64,000 nucleotides of DNA from NCBI RefSeq assembly GCF_963676485.1, contig NZ_OY781114.1:186001-250000 (forward strand). Direction: 5' to 3'. This stretch comes from an uncultured Cohaesibacter sp. Lineage in GTDB: Bacteria; Pseudomonadota; Alphaproteobacteria; Rhizobiales; Cohaesibacteraceae. Shown here one piece after another: positions 37,846 through 46,339 of this stretch (its first letter is position 1; every line of letters begins with the position of its first letter). Below the pieces are notes generated by a model. That model saw nothing but the letters and a program-made list of their open reading frames with translations. It had not been told where the DNA came from and ran no database searches. The position numbers were made by a program, and so were the translations under genes.

Positions 37846-38625
37846 TTGAGCACAGCCGAAAACCAATCCCACGCGCACGAACGCAAAGACCCGTCCGAAT
37901 ATGGCTTTCTGCATTCCATGGAATCCGGCGCTGCTGTTGATGGTCCGGGCATGCGCTTTGTCTTCTTCATGTCCGGGTGCCAGTTCAAATGCCTCTATTG
38001 CCATAACCCGGATACGTGGAAGCTACACAATGGCACCTATCTCGATATCGACAGCGTACTGAAAGAAATCAAGGGCTATGCCCGTTTTCTCAAATTTGCC
38101 GGCGGGGTAACCTTCTCGGGCGGCGAGCCGATGATGCAGGCGCCTTTCGTGGGGGCAGCAGCACGCGCCATAAAAGAGAAATTTGATCTGCATATCGCCT
38201 TGGATACACAGGGCTTTCTGCATGGCAATGTGGAAGATGATTGGTTCGACGCCTTTGATCTGATCATGCTCGATATCAAGCATATCAATCCGAATACCTA
38301 TCTGGAGCTGACCTCACAACCGCTGCAGCCAACGCTCGACTTCGCCCAGCGAATGGTGCGCCTTAAAAAGGAAATGCGCATTCGCTATGTACTGGTTCCC
38401 GATTGGACCGACGCCAAGGAAGACGTTGAAAAGATGGCTGATTATGTCGCCAGCCTTGGAGATGTCGTGGAGCTCGTCGAGGTGCTGCCGTTCCATCAGC
38501 TTGGCACGGACAAGTGGGAAAAGCTCGGTATGGAATACAAGCTCAAAGACCTGCGCACACCGACGCCCGAAGAGGCGGAAGCGGCGCGCGATATCTTCCG
38601 CGCGCGCGGGCTGACAGCAACCTGA
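37846..38625 (+). CDS. pflA: Pyruvate formate-lyase-activating enzyme (TTG start)
   Basis: This radical SAM enzyme makes the glycyl radical on PflB. The 259-residue protein has the CxxxCxxC cluster at Cys45, Cys49 and Cys52 (SGCQFKCLYC), GGVTFSGGEPMMQ and DTQGF. TTG at 37846 has AAAGGAGGG 6 bases upstream. It is separated from pflB by 288 bp containing a terminator, so a weak internal promoter or read-through must drive it. Confidence 0.97.
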   Translation: MSTAENQSHAHERKDPSEYGFLHSMESGAAVDGPGMRFVFFMSGCQFKCLYCHNPDTWKLHNGTYLDIDSVLKEIKGYARFLKFAGGVTFSGGEPMMQAPFVGAAARAIKEKFDLHIALDTQGFLHGNVEDDWFDAFDLIMLDIKHINPNTYLELTSQPLQPTLDFAQRMVRLKKEMRIRYVLVPDWTDAKEDVEKMADYVASLGDVVELVEVLPFHQLGTDKWEKLGMEYKLKDLRTPTPEEAEAARDIFRARGLTAT

Positions 38626-38650
38626 TCCAATACCGGATTTCGGAAATGAA

Positions 38651-38689
38651 AAAGGCCCCTTTCCATGGCTCTTATGGAAAGGGGCCTTT
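38651..38689. terminator. Strong bidirectional hairpin after pflA
   Basis: A perfect 16-bp stem (AAAGGCCCCTTTCCAT with its complement) with a 7-nt loop lies between the convergent pflA and oxidoreductase genes. T-runs are modest on the plus side and A-rich on the other, giving termination both ways. Confidence 0.88.
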
Positions 38690-38764
38690 GTTATTTTGCC
38701 GCCTTGTTGGCTGGGGCTCATGGGCCTTATGGGCTTCAGCTCAGCCCATCACGACCTAGCATGC

Positions 38765-39790
38765 TTAAAATGCATCAAGGGCAACCCGCAGACCGGCCTC
38801 GGTGCTTGAGCGTTCCATAGCCTCGATCAAACGCTGCACGGCCAACGCATCACGTCCGGGCGCAACCAGACGGTCCGTCTTACCTTCCACAACGTCTGCA
38901 AAATTCTCGATGATCTTCATGTGCCAGTCGGACGGGAAGGCCATCGGATCGGCGCCAGCGCCGGAATTGCCCTTCTCGGTAAAATTCTCTTCGCTCCCGT
39001 CGCGCCAAATGAGCCGCAAACTGCCCCCCTCCAGAATGGCCGAGCCCTTGGTGCCGTCAATCCGGATGGATTCTGATGAACCGGGGAAACTCGCGGTTGT
39101 CGCACAGATATTGCCCACAGCGCCGGATTCAAACAGCACGGCTGCGCTGGCAAAGTCTTCCGCTTCCATATCGTGCAACTGGGTGGTCGCCAGCATGGCC
39201 TGCACAGACCTGACCGGTCCGAGCAAATATAGCATCAGATCCAATACGTGAATAGCCTGCGTGATCAAAACGCCGCCACCATCCTGATCATAGGTCCCTC
39301 TTCCGGGCTGATCATAATAATCCTGCGGCCGCCACCATGGCACATCCACGCGCACCATGGCGATTTCGCCAAGCTGCTTCTCATCAAGCAGTTTCTTTAG
39401 TCTGAATGCCCCGGATCTCACACGGTGCTGCAATACGATTCCCAAATGGACCCCGGCCTTCTCGCACATTTCGACCAATTCTGTTGCCGCAGGAAGCGTG
39501 CGCTCAAGCGGCTTTTCCATCAGCACATGCTTTCCTGCCCCGCAAAGCAGCGCAACGATGTCCAAACGGCTGTCCGGCGGTGTCAGCAGCAAAACCGCGT
39601 CTGTTTCCTTGTCTTCAGCAATGGCCTCCAGAGAAGGAAATGCCTTCATCTGCATCGCCTCCGCAGCAGACAACAACCGGTTTTTGTTTCGCATGTAAAG
39701 CCCGGTCAACTCGACACGCTCATGCAGAGATTCAAGCGCGGCAACATGTGCACGCGCAGCCATACCCAACCCAACAACTGCAAGCTTCAT
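38765..39790 (-). CDS. Gfo/Idh/MocA-family NAD(P)-dependent oxidoreductase
   Basis: This 341-residue protein has an N-terminal Rossmann fold (VVGLGMAARAHVAALES), the family Lys in MEKPLERTLPAA, and the C-terminal domain with the His of GGGVLITQAIHVLDLM. It probably oxidises a sugar or inositol derivative; no neighbour fixes the substrate. A GTTTGG-N5-CCAAAC inverted repeat lies 28 bp upstream of the start. Confidence 0.92.
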   Translation of the reverse strand: MKLAVVGLGMAARAHVAALESLHERVELTGLYMRNKNRLLSAAEAMQMKAFPSLEAIAEDKETDAVLLLTPPDSRLDIVALLCGAGKHVLMEKPLERTLPAATELVEMCEKAGVHLGIVLQHRVRSGAFRLKKLLDEKQLGEIAMVRVDVPWWRPQDYYDQPGRGTYDQDGGGVLITQAIHVLDLMLYLLGPVRSVQAMLATTQLHDMEAEDFASAAVLFESGAVGNICATTASFPGSSESIRIDGTKGSAILEGGSLRLIWRDGSEENFTEKGNSGAGADPMAFPSDWHMKIIENFADVVEGKTDRLVAPGRDALAVQRLIEAMERSSTEAGLRVALDAF

Positions 39791-39818
39791 GGTCCCTCCA
39801 TCACCCGGCCTTTAGAGT

Positions 39819-39835
39819 GTTTGGTTGATCCAAAC
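39819..39835. promoter_or_regulatory. Inverted repeat upstream of the Gfo/Idh/MocA gene
   Basis: GTTTGG-TTGAT-CCAAAC, perfect 6-bp arms, 28 bp before the oxidoreductase ATG. A plausible repressor operator; the regulator is unknown. Confidence 0.4.
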
Positions 39836-40012
39836 TTTGGCCCACCGGGTAGTATTCTTGCTTAATACCAACGATGATCGAAACCTACCTGTTTGGCAAG
39901 TCATGTTGTGGCATGGCGGCTAGTGACGGGATGCAACAACCGTTTTTAAACAACAACTTCTTTCACCACTCCACCTTTTGCTGCTTCAGTTGGCGGATGC
40001 TTGAATTCAGGT

Positions 40013-41065
40013 ATGGAAAATACTGCAAATATCGCGCATGATCAGTCTGCTCACGGCAGTTCTCATACTGCTGCCTCCCGTCCCTCAGGCTCCCATAGGT
40101 ACAGCATGGCAAACAGCTTTATCCGATCATCCTCCCTGCCCACCCCACTGGCAGGCCTCGCGCTTGGCATTGGCAGTCTTGGTTGGAGCCTTGAAAATAC
40201 CGGTCTATTTTCTGGGATGGCCGCAGTAACAGGAGCCATTGTTAGCGGCTGCCTTCTGGCGCTGCTGCTGATCAAGTTCCTCAGCGCCCCGAGCCTTTTG
40301 CAAAGCGAGCTCAAGCATCCTGTGATGGGCAGCATTTTGCCAACCTACAGCATGGCCCTCATGCTTGTTTCTGCAGCCGTTGGCGGCAAGGTTGGTGCCA
40401 GCCTGTGGCTCTTAGCTGTCGGGCTTCACACTATTCTTCTGCTTCTCTTCTTTTGGCATCGACGCAAGGGCTTCCGGCTTCCTCAGTTGGTGCCCAGTTG
40501 GTATATTCCCCCTGTCGGTATCATTGTGGCCGATCTCACAATCCCCGGCAGCGCTTGGGCAGGAGTGGCGGTGGGCCTGTTCTGGTTCGGCCTCATCAGT
40601 TACGCCATTATGTTGCCTGTCATGATCTACCGGCTCATTTTCGAGCCGGAGATGCCGGATGCAGCCAAGCCAACACTTGCCATTCTGGCGGCCCCTGCGA
40701 GCCTCTGTCTGGCAGGCTATCTGGCAATCTCCCCATCCCCGTCTATGCTGTTGGTCATGATACTCATGGGCATTGCCATCCTGATGACGGCGGTCACCTA
40801 TCTGGGCTTTATCAAGCTGCTTCGCCTGCCCTTCAGTCCGGGCTATGCCTCCTTCACCTTCCCCATGGTGATTGGAGCGACAGCGCTGTTCAAGTCCGTT
40901 CCCTTCCTCACGCAATGGGGAGCCGGTGACATCACTGTCGGGGCAATCCTCTGGCTTGCCAGACTGGAGCTTGTGGTGGCCACTCTGATCGTGGGCTATG
41001 TATGCTGGCGATATATGCAGTTCTTTTTCAGCAACGATACAAGGAAGTCGCTGAACAAGGCTTGA
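40013..41065 (+). CDS. TDT-family transporter (TehA/SLAC1-like)
   Basis: This inner-membrane protein has about ten helices and the TDT signature PTPLAGLALGIGSLGW. The family includes tellurite-resistance TehA, malate transporters and SLAC anion channels; the substrate cannot be told. Start choice is open: ATG 40013 gives 350 residues with a His/Ser-rich tail; ATG 40106, with AGG upstream, gives a family-like 319. Confidence 0.85.
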   Translation: MENTANIAHDQSAHGSSHTAASRPSGSHRYSMANSFIRSSSLPTPLAGLALGIGSLGWSLENTGLFSGMAAVTGAIVSGCLLALLLIKFLSAPSLLQSELKHPVMGSILPTYSMALMLVSAAVGGKVGASLWLLAVGLHTILLLLFFWHRRKGFRLPQLVPSWYIPPVGIIVADLTIPGSAWAGVAVGLFWFGLISYAIMLPVMIYRLIFEPEMPDAAKPTLAILAAPASLCLAGYLAISPSPSMLLVMILMGIAILMTAVTYLGFIKLLRLPFSPGYASFTFPMVIGATALFKSVPFLTQWGAGDITVGAILWLARLELVVATLIVGYVCWRYMQFFFSNDTRKSLNKA

Positions 41066-41347
41066 GATCATGGGCGAGCCTGTCAGAAGATGGGGGCCTC
41101 CGAGGGAGATTTCAGGCTTATTGTCTCTAACTTGACATAATTCAAATATAGATAAATATTACATGGTCAATAAAGCGTATGTCTGTTGCCGGATGGACGC
41201 TATTGATGCAAGTGGCAGCGGACCAGGCTTCCACGCATCCATGATTCATGAGGACCATTTTCGGCCCTGTTCATTAAGATTTTTAGAGCACCGGCCGGCG
41301 ATAGCCAATTCGAGAAGAGCTGGCAGGGCTTTTCTCGGAGACTATTC

Positions 41348-41881
41348 ATGACCAGCATTGCACCTCAAAGATATTCAAGTGCTATTATCATTCTTCACTG
41401 GATTGGCGCGCTTCTCGTTATCGGCCTTCTCATCGTCGGGTCTCTCTTGGAGGACATGACGGGGGCCAGCAAGATGCAGCTCCTTACCTATCACTATTAT
41501 GCAGGCCTAGCCACCGGTGCGCTCTTCTTGTTGCGCCTGGTATTTTTCTTCTTCAATGCACGCCCTGATGCCGACCCATCATGGCCCAAATGGCAGGCAA
41601 CCGCCTCCAATGTCATTGAAGGTCTTCTCTATCTATTGCCTCTGATCATGGTTGCGACCGGCATGATTGCCATGTCGGTTTACGGGCTTAAAAGCTTTGT
41701 CGATAATGGTGATTATGAGGGATATCAGGCAGCCCATCGGATTTGGCCTATGCTGGTGCATTCTCTGACTGCCAATCTATTGATTGCAGCGCTTGGCTTG
41801 CATATCGTCGCCGCGCTTTATCATCATTTCGCGAAAAAAGACCAGATATTCAATCGCATTACCTTTCGCAAGGGGAGCTAG
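41348..41881 (+). CDS. cybB: Cytochrome b561
   Basis: This 177-residue, four-helix membrane di-haem cytochrome starts APQRYSSAIIILHWIGALLV, with haem-ligand His17 and further ligands in YHYYAGLATG and GLHIVAALYHHF. It moves electrons from quinol or superoxide across the inner membrane. It is alone in its transcription unit and ends in a strong bidirectional terminator. Confidence 0.93.
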   Translation: MTSIAPQRYSSAIIILHWIGALLVIGLLIVGSLLEDMTGASKMQLLTYHYYAGLATGALFLLRLVFFFFNARPDADPSWPKWQATASNVIEGLLYLLPLIMVATGMIAMSVYGLKSFVDNGDYEGYQAAHRIWPMLVHSLTANLLIAALGLHIVAALYHHFAKKDQIFNRITFRKGS

Positions 41882-41955
41882 AAGCTTCCCATCACAAAGG
41901 CATGCGCGCGCCTAGAGTCCCATGTTGAGACGCGCCCCTGTCGCCAGTGTTTGAT

Positions 41956-41995
41956 AAAAAAGCCGCTGCAGGATTTCTCTTGCAGCGGCTTTTTC
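41956..41995. terminator. Bidirectional terminator between cytochrome b561 and pyc
   Basis: AAAAAGCCGCTGCA and TGCAGCGGCTTTTT flank a 10-nt loop (41971-41980), giving A- and T-flanked stems for both convergent genes. Confidence 0.93.
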
Positions 41996-42014
41996 ATGGT
42001 AAGAGGATGATCTT

Positions 42015-45000
42015 CTAAGCCTCAAATTCGACGAGCAGATCCTTCGCGTCGATTTTGCCCCCCGGCGATACATGCACTTCCTTGATCACGGCATCGCGTT
42101 CGGCGTGGATGCCGGTTTCCATCTTCATCGCCTCGATCGTGAGAAGCAGGTCGCCCGTGCGGACCTGCTGGCCTGCCTTGACGCCGATGGTGGCAACAAC
42201 ACCGGGCATTGGTGCTCCGATATGGTTTGGATTGTTTGGCTCGGCTTTCGGACGCATGGCCGTGGTGGACTTGACCATCCGGTTCGGCACCGTGACGGAG
42301 CGTGGCTGGCCGTTCAGCTCGAAATAGACCTTCACGTCGCCTTCATCGTTGGTTTCGGAGATGGCCTGCATGCGGATTTCCAGGGTCTTGCCCGGAGAAA
42401 TTTCAGCAGAGATCTCTTCCCCCTGTTCCATGCCATAGAAGAAGGTTCTGGTCGGCAAGGTGCGAACCGGACCATACATGCGATGGCGGCCCATATAATC
42501 AAGGAAGACCTTGGGATACATCAAGTAACCATTGAGATCCTCATCATCAATGACCAATCCTTCCAGCTCTTGGGATAGCTTGCTGCGCACCTCTTCCAGA
42601 TCCACCGGAGGCAAATGCTTGCCCGGGCGGTCTGTGTTGGGCTTCTCCCCTTTGAGAACCTTCTCGATGATATTGGCCGGGAAGCCGCCTTCAGGCTGCC
42701 CCAGATTGCCGCGCATCATGTCGATGACGGAGTCCGGGAACGACAGGTCAACCGTTGGATCTTCCACCTGCTTGCGGGTCAGCCCTTGGGAAACCATCAT
42801 CAAGGCCATATCGCCGACCACTTTGGAAGACGGGGTCACCTTCGGGATATCGCCAAACATCAGGTTCACGTCGGCGTAGGTCTGGGCGACCTCATGCCAA
42901 CGCTCTTCAAGCCCCAAACTACGGGCCTGCGCCTTGAGGTTTGTATATTGCCCCCCGGGCATTTCATGCAAATAGACCTCTGAAGCCGGTGCGCTGGTGC
43001 CGCTTTCAAAGGCTGCATACTGACCGCGGACAGCTTCCCAATAGCGGGAAATATCGCGGATCGCTTCCACATCAAGACCGGTATCGCGATCCGTGTTACG
43101 CATGGCTTCGACGATGGAGCCAAGGCATGGCTGCGAAGTGGAACCGGAGAAGGCATCCATGGCTGCATCCACAGCATCCACCCCTGCTTCGCTTGCCGCC
43201 AGAACGGTGGCCGCAGAAATGCCGGAGGTATCATGGGTATGCAGATGGATCGGCAAGCCGACCTCTTCCTTCAGAGCCTTGACCAGAACGCGCGCCTGAG
43301 CGGGTTTCAGAAGGCCGGCCATGTCCTTGAGGCCAAGGATATGTGCACCGGCATCGCGCAGCTCCTTACCCATCTTCACATAATAGTTCAGGTCATATTT
43401 GGCCCGGTTCGGGTCATAAATATCGCCGGTGTAACAGATGGTGCCTTCACACAGCTTGTTGTTTTCCAGCACAGCATCCATGGCAACACGCATATTCTCG
43501 ACCCAGTTAAGGGAGTCAAAGACACGGAACAGATCAACGCCCGTGGTGGCTGCCTGTTTGACAAAGCTCTGGACCACATTGTCCGGATAGTTTGTATAGC
43601 CGACACCATTGGAGCCACGCAGCAGCATCTGGATCATGATATTTGGCATATATGTGCGCAGATCGCGCAGACGCTGCCATGGGCATTCTTGCAGGAAGCG
43701 ATAGGCCACATCAAAGGTCGCCCCACCCCACGCCTCAATCGAAAAGAGCTGAGGCAGGTTGGCAGCATAACTTGGCGCTACCTTGACCATGTCGATGGAA
43801 CGCATGCGGGTTGCCAACAGCGATTGATGTCCGTCGCGCATGGTGGTGTCTGTCAGAAGCAGTTGTTTCTGCTCCTTCATCCAGTCAGCGACCGCCTGTG
43901 GGCCTTTCTCATCGAGCAGATTGCGGGTGCCGGAGAGTGGCTTTTCAGCACGAGGCGCAGGGATGACAGGGGCACGCAACCCTTCCGCTGGGCGCGGACG
44001 ATCTTTGGCTTCGGGATGCCCATTCACCGTGATGTCGGCGATATAGGTGAGCACCTTGGTGCCCCGGTCGCGACGCTTCTTGAAGTTAAAGAGCTCCGGC
44101 GTCGTATCGATGAATTTGGTCGTATAACTGTTATCCAGGAAGGTCGGATGCTTGAGCAGGTTTTCAACAAAGCGGATGTTGGTAGAAACCCCGCGCACAC
44201 GGAATTCACGCAAGGCGCGGTCCATGCGGGCAATGGCCTGCTCGGGCGTCGGTGCCCATGCGGTCACCTTGGTCAACAGACTATCATAATAGCGAGTGAT
44301 GACACCGCCCGTGTAGGCTGTGCCGCCATCAAGGCGCACGCCCATACCGGTGGCAGACCGATAGGCATTGAGGCGGCCATAATCAGGGATGAAATTATTC
44401 TGCGGATCTTCGGTGGTCACGCGGCATTGCAGAGCATGGCCATTCAACGTGACCTCTTCCTGACTGGCGACACCGGTTGCTTCCTCAATCGTTTTGCCTT
44501 CAGCGATCTTGATTTGTGACTGCACGATATCAATGCCAGTCACTTCTTCGGTCACGGTGTGCTCGACCTGCACGCGCGGGTTCACCTCGATGAAATAGAA
44601 ATTGCTGCTTTCCATATCCATCAGGAATTCGACAGTACCGGCGCATTCATAATTCACATGCTTACAGATCTTATAGCCAAGATCGCAGATTTCCTTGCGC
44701 TGTGCTTCGGTGAGATAAGGTGCGGGCGCCCGTTCGACCACTTTCTGGTTCCGGCGCTGCACAGAGCAATCACGCTCGAACAGATGATACATGCCGCCAT
44801 GACTGTCGCCCAGAATCTGAACCTCGACATGGCGGGCCTTGGTGATCATCTTTTCCAGATATCCCTCGCCGTTGCCAAAAGCATTTTCTGCTTCGCGACG
44901 CCCTTCGCGGATCTTGTCTTCCAACTCATCGGGACCATTGATCGGGCGCATGCCACGACCGCCGCCGCCCCAACTGGCTTTCAGCATGAGAGGATAGCCG

Positions 45001-45461
45001 ATCTTGGCAGCCTCACGCGCGATCTCTTCCATGTCATCGCCAAGCACTTCGGTTGCCGGAATGACCGGAACACCCGCTTCAATGGCCACCTTGCGCGCGG
45101 AGGCCTTGTCGCCAAGCTTGCGCATGGTTTCCGCTTTAGGGCCGATGAAGGTAATGCCAGCCTCGGTGCAGGCATCCACGAATTCCGGATTTTCAGACAG
45201 CAGACCATAGCCGGGATGAATGGCATCAGCGCCACATTCCTTGGCAACACGGATGATCTCGGAGATGGACAGATAGGCAGCCACAGGCCCCATGCCAGCC
45301 CCAACGCGGTAAGCTTCATCAGCCTTGAACCGGTGCAGGGAGAGTTTGTCTTCCTCCGCATAGATTGCAACTGTTCGCTTGCCCAGCTCGTTTGCTGCGC
45401 GCATGACGCGAATGGCGATCTCGCCACGGTTCGCAATCAGGATTTTCTTGAAGTCAGCCAT
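42015..45461 (-). CDS. pyc: Pyruvate carboxylase
   Basis: The biotin enzyme makes oxaloacetate from pyruvate and bicarbonate with ATP. At 1148 residues it has the full one-chain order: biotin carboxylase (1-460, with ILIANRGEIAIRVMRAANEL and GGGGRGMR), carboxyltransferase (530-820, with LLTDTTMRDGHQSLLATRMR), allosteric linker, and C-terminal biotinyl domain with Lys1113 in EAMKMETG. The start at 45461 gives the usual MADFKKILIANRGEIA beginning; longer frames add 37 residues without family support. A perfect FNR box lies 234 bp upstream. Confidence 0.98.
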   Translation of the reverse strand: MADFKKILIANRGEIAIRVMRAANELGKRTVAIYAEEDKLSLHRFKADEAYRVGAGMGPVAAYLSISEIIRVAKECGADAIHPGYGLLSENPEFVDACTEAGITFIGPKAETMRKLGDKASARKVAIEAGVPVIPATEVLGDDMEEIAREAAKIGYPLMLKASWGGGGRGMRPINGPDELEDKIREGRREAENAFGNGEGYLEKMITKARHVEVQILGDSHGGMYHLFERDCSVQRRNQKVVERAPAPYLTEAQRKEICDLGYKICKHVNYECAGTVEFLMDMESSNFYFIEVNPRVQVEHTVTEEVTGIDIVQSQIKIAEGKTIEEATGVASQEEVTLNGHALQCRVTTEDPQNNFIPDYGRLNAYRSATGMGVRLDGGTAYTGGVITRYYDSLLTKVTAWAPTPEQAIARMDRALREFRVRGVSTNIRFVENLLKHPTFLDNSYTTKFIDTTPELFNFKKRRDRGTKVLTYIADITVNGHPEAKDRPRPAEGLRAPVIPAPRAEKPLSGTRNLLDEKGPQAVADWMKEQKQLLLTDTTMRDGHQSLLATRMRSIDMVKVAPSYAANLPQLFSIEAWGGATFDVAYRFLQECPWQRLRDLRTYMPNIMIQMLLRGSNGVGYTNYPDNVVQSFVKQAATTGVDLFRVFDSLNWVENMRVAMDAVLENNKLCEGTICYTGDIYDPNRAKYDLNYYVKMGKELRDAGAHILGLKDMAGLLKPAQARVLVKALKEEVGLPIHLHTHDTSGISAATVLAASEAGVDAVDAAMDAFSGSTSQPCLGSIVEAMRNTDRDTGLDVEAIRDISRYWEAVRGQYAAFESGTSAPASEVYLHEMPGGQYTNLKAQARSLGLEERWHEVAQTYADVNLMFGDIPKVTPSSKVVGDMALMMVSQGLTRKQVEDPTVDLSFPDSVIDMMRGNLGQPEGGFPANIIEKVLKGEKPNTDRPGKHLPPVDLEEVRSKLSQELEGLVIDDEDLNGYLMYPKVFLDYMGRHRMYGPVRTLPTRTFFYGMEQGEEISAEISPGKTLEIRMQAISETNDEGDVKVYFELNGQPRSVTVPNRMVKSTTAMRPKAEPNNPNHIGAPMPGVVATIGVKAGQQVRTGDLLLTIEAMKMETGIHAERDAVIKEVHVSPGGKIDAKDLLVEFEA

Positions 45462-45790
45462 AACTATTCCCGGTTTGTGTCCCTCGAGCGAGCCCCTAGA
45501 TGCCTCTCGCCAAAGGGTAAAGATGATCGAAAAGGCCTGGTGTCTGTCCAGCCCCATATCTTTGCCCGTCACCGATAGCCTTATTGGATAGGGCGCTGCA
45601 TTATCACGCTATACGCGCAGTTCTGCCAAACATTTTTCACATAAATATACCAATTGTCGCATGGTGATACAGAACTTGTGGACACACCAACCCTTTGATT
45701 TATATCAAATCAAAGGTGAAGAACAATAGCTCTTCGATGGCTTGTGGACCATCCACTCAATTGCCTCGAGCAGACCTGAGGCAAGAGCAA
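45462..45790. other. Promoter region of pyc
   Basis: No gene in 329 bp. It contains the FNR-type site at 45695-45708 inside a wider CCTTTGAT/ATCAAAGG inverted repeat. Confidence 0.6.
45695..45708. promoter_or_regulatory. Perfect FNR/FixK-type box upstream of pyc
   Basis: TTGATTTATATCAA matches the FNR/FnrL/FixK consensus TTGAT-N4-ATCAA exactly. It lies 234 bp upstream of the pyc ATG and 83 bp after the thioesterase stop, so pyc is the plausible target. Confidence 0.65.
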
Positions 45791-46231
45791 TCAGTCGGCG
45801 CTTTTCAAAACGGACGCAAAGAGCGTGCGCATCGCATCGCTCATCGGTTCAGGCGAACGGGTTTTTTCATTGACATAAACATGCACAAAGTGGCCGCGTG
45901 CTGCCGTTACCTGATCGTCATTGCGGAACAGCCCGATTTCGTAGCGTACAGAGCTGGTGCCGATATGCGTGATTCTGAGGCCAACCGTCACCACATCGGG
46001 AAAGGAGATCTCTTCAAAATAGTTGCAGCTATTTTCCACGACGACACAGATCTGCTCATCATTGGCCACATCGAGCGAGAGGTTATCCATCAACCAGCCA
46101 GCGATGGCACTGTCAAACAGGGAATAATGAACGGCGTTATTGAGATGACCAAAGCTGTCATTGTCATTCCAACGTGTGGGAACGACCTTAAAGGTCCTGT
46201 AGTCTGCTCTTGTGTCGGGTCCAATACGCAT
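45791..46231 (-). CDS. Acyl-CoA thioesterase, 4HBT (YbgC-like) family
   Basis: This 146-residue hotdog-fold protein hydrolyses acyl-CoA or aryl-CoA thioesters. The catalytic segment is TRWNDNDSFGHLNNAVHYSL, with the Asp of 4-hydroxybenzoyl-CoA-thioesterase-type enzymes. GGATGAG precedes the start. It lies upstream of pyc on the same strand with a 329-bp gap, so it is probably a separate unit. Confidence 0.9.
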   Translation of the reverse strand: MRIGPDTRADYRTFKVVPTRWNDNDSFGHLNNAVHYSLFDSAIAGWLMDNLSLDVANDEQICVVVENSCNYFEEISFPDVVTVGLRITHIGTSSVRYEIGLFRNDDQVTAARGHFVHVYVNEKTRSPEPMSDAMRTLFASVLKSAD

Positions 46232-46339
46232 ACTCTCATCCTACCTATTATTTAATACAGCAATATATGCAATGCTTTACAGCGTCAGGCCTTTTAGGCT
46301 GTTTCAGCCTTGATGCATCATCCGAAGCAAAAAGAGCCC

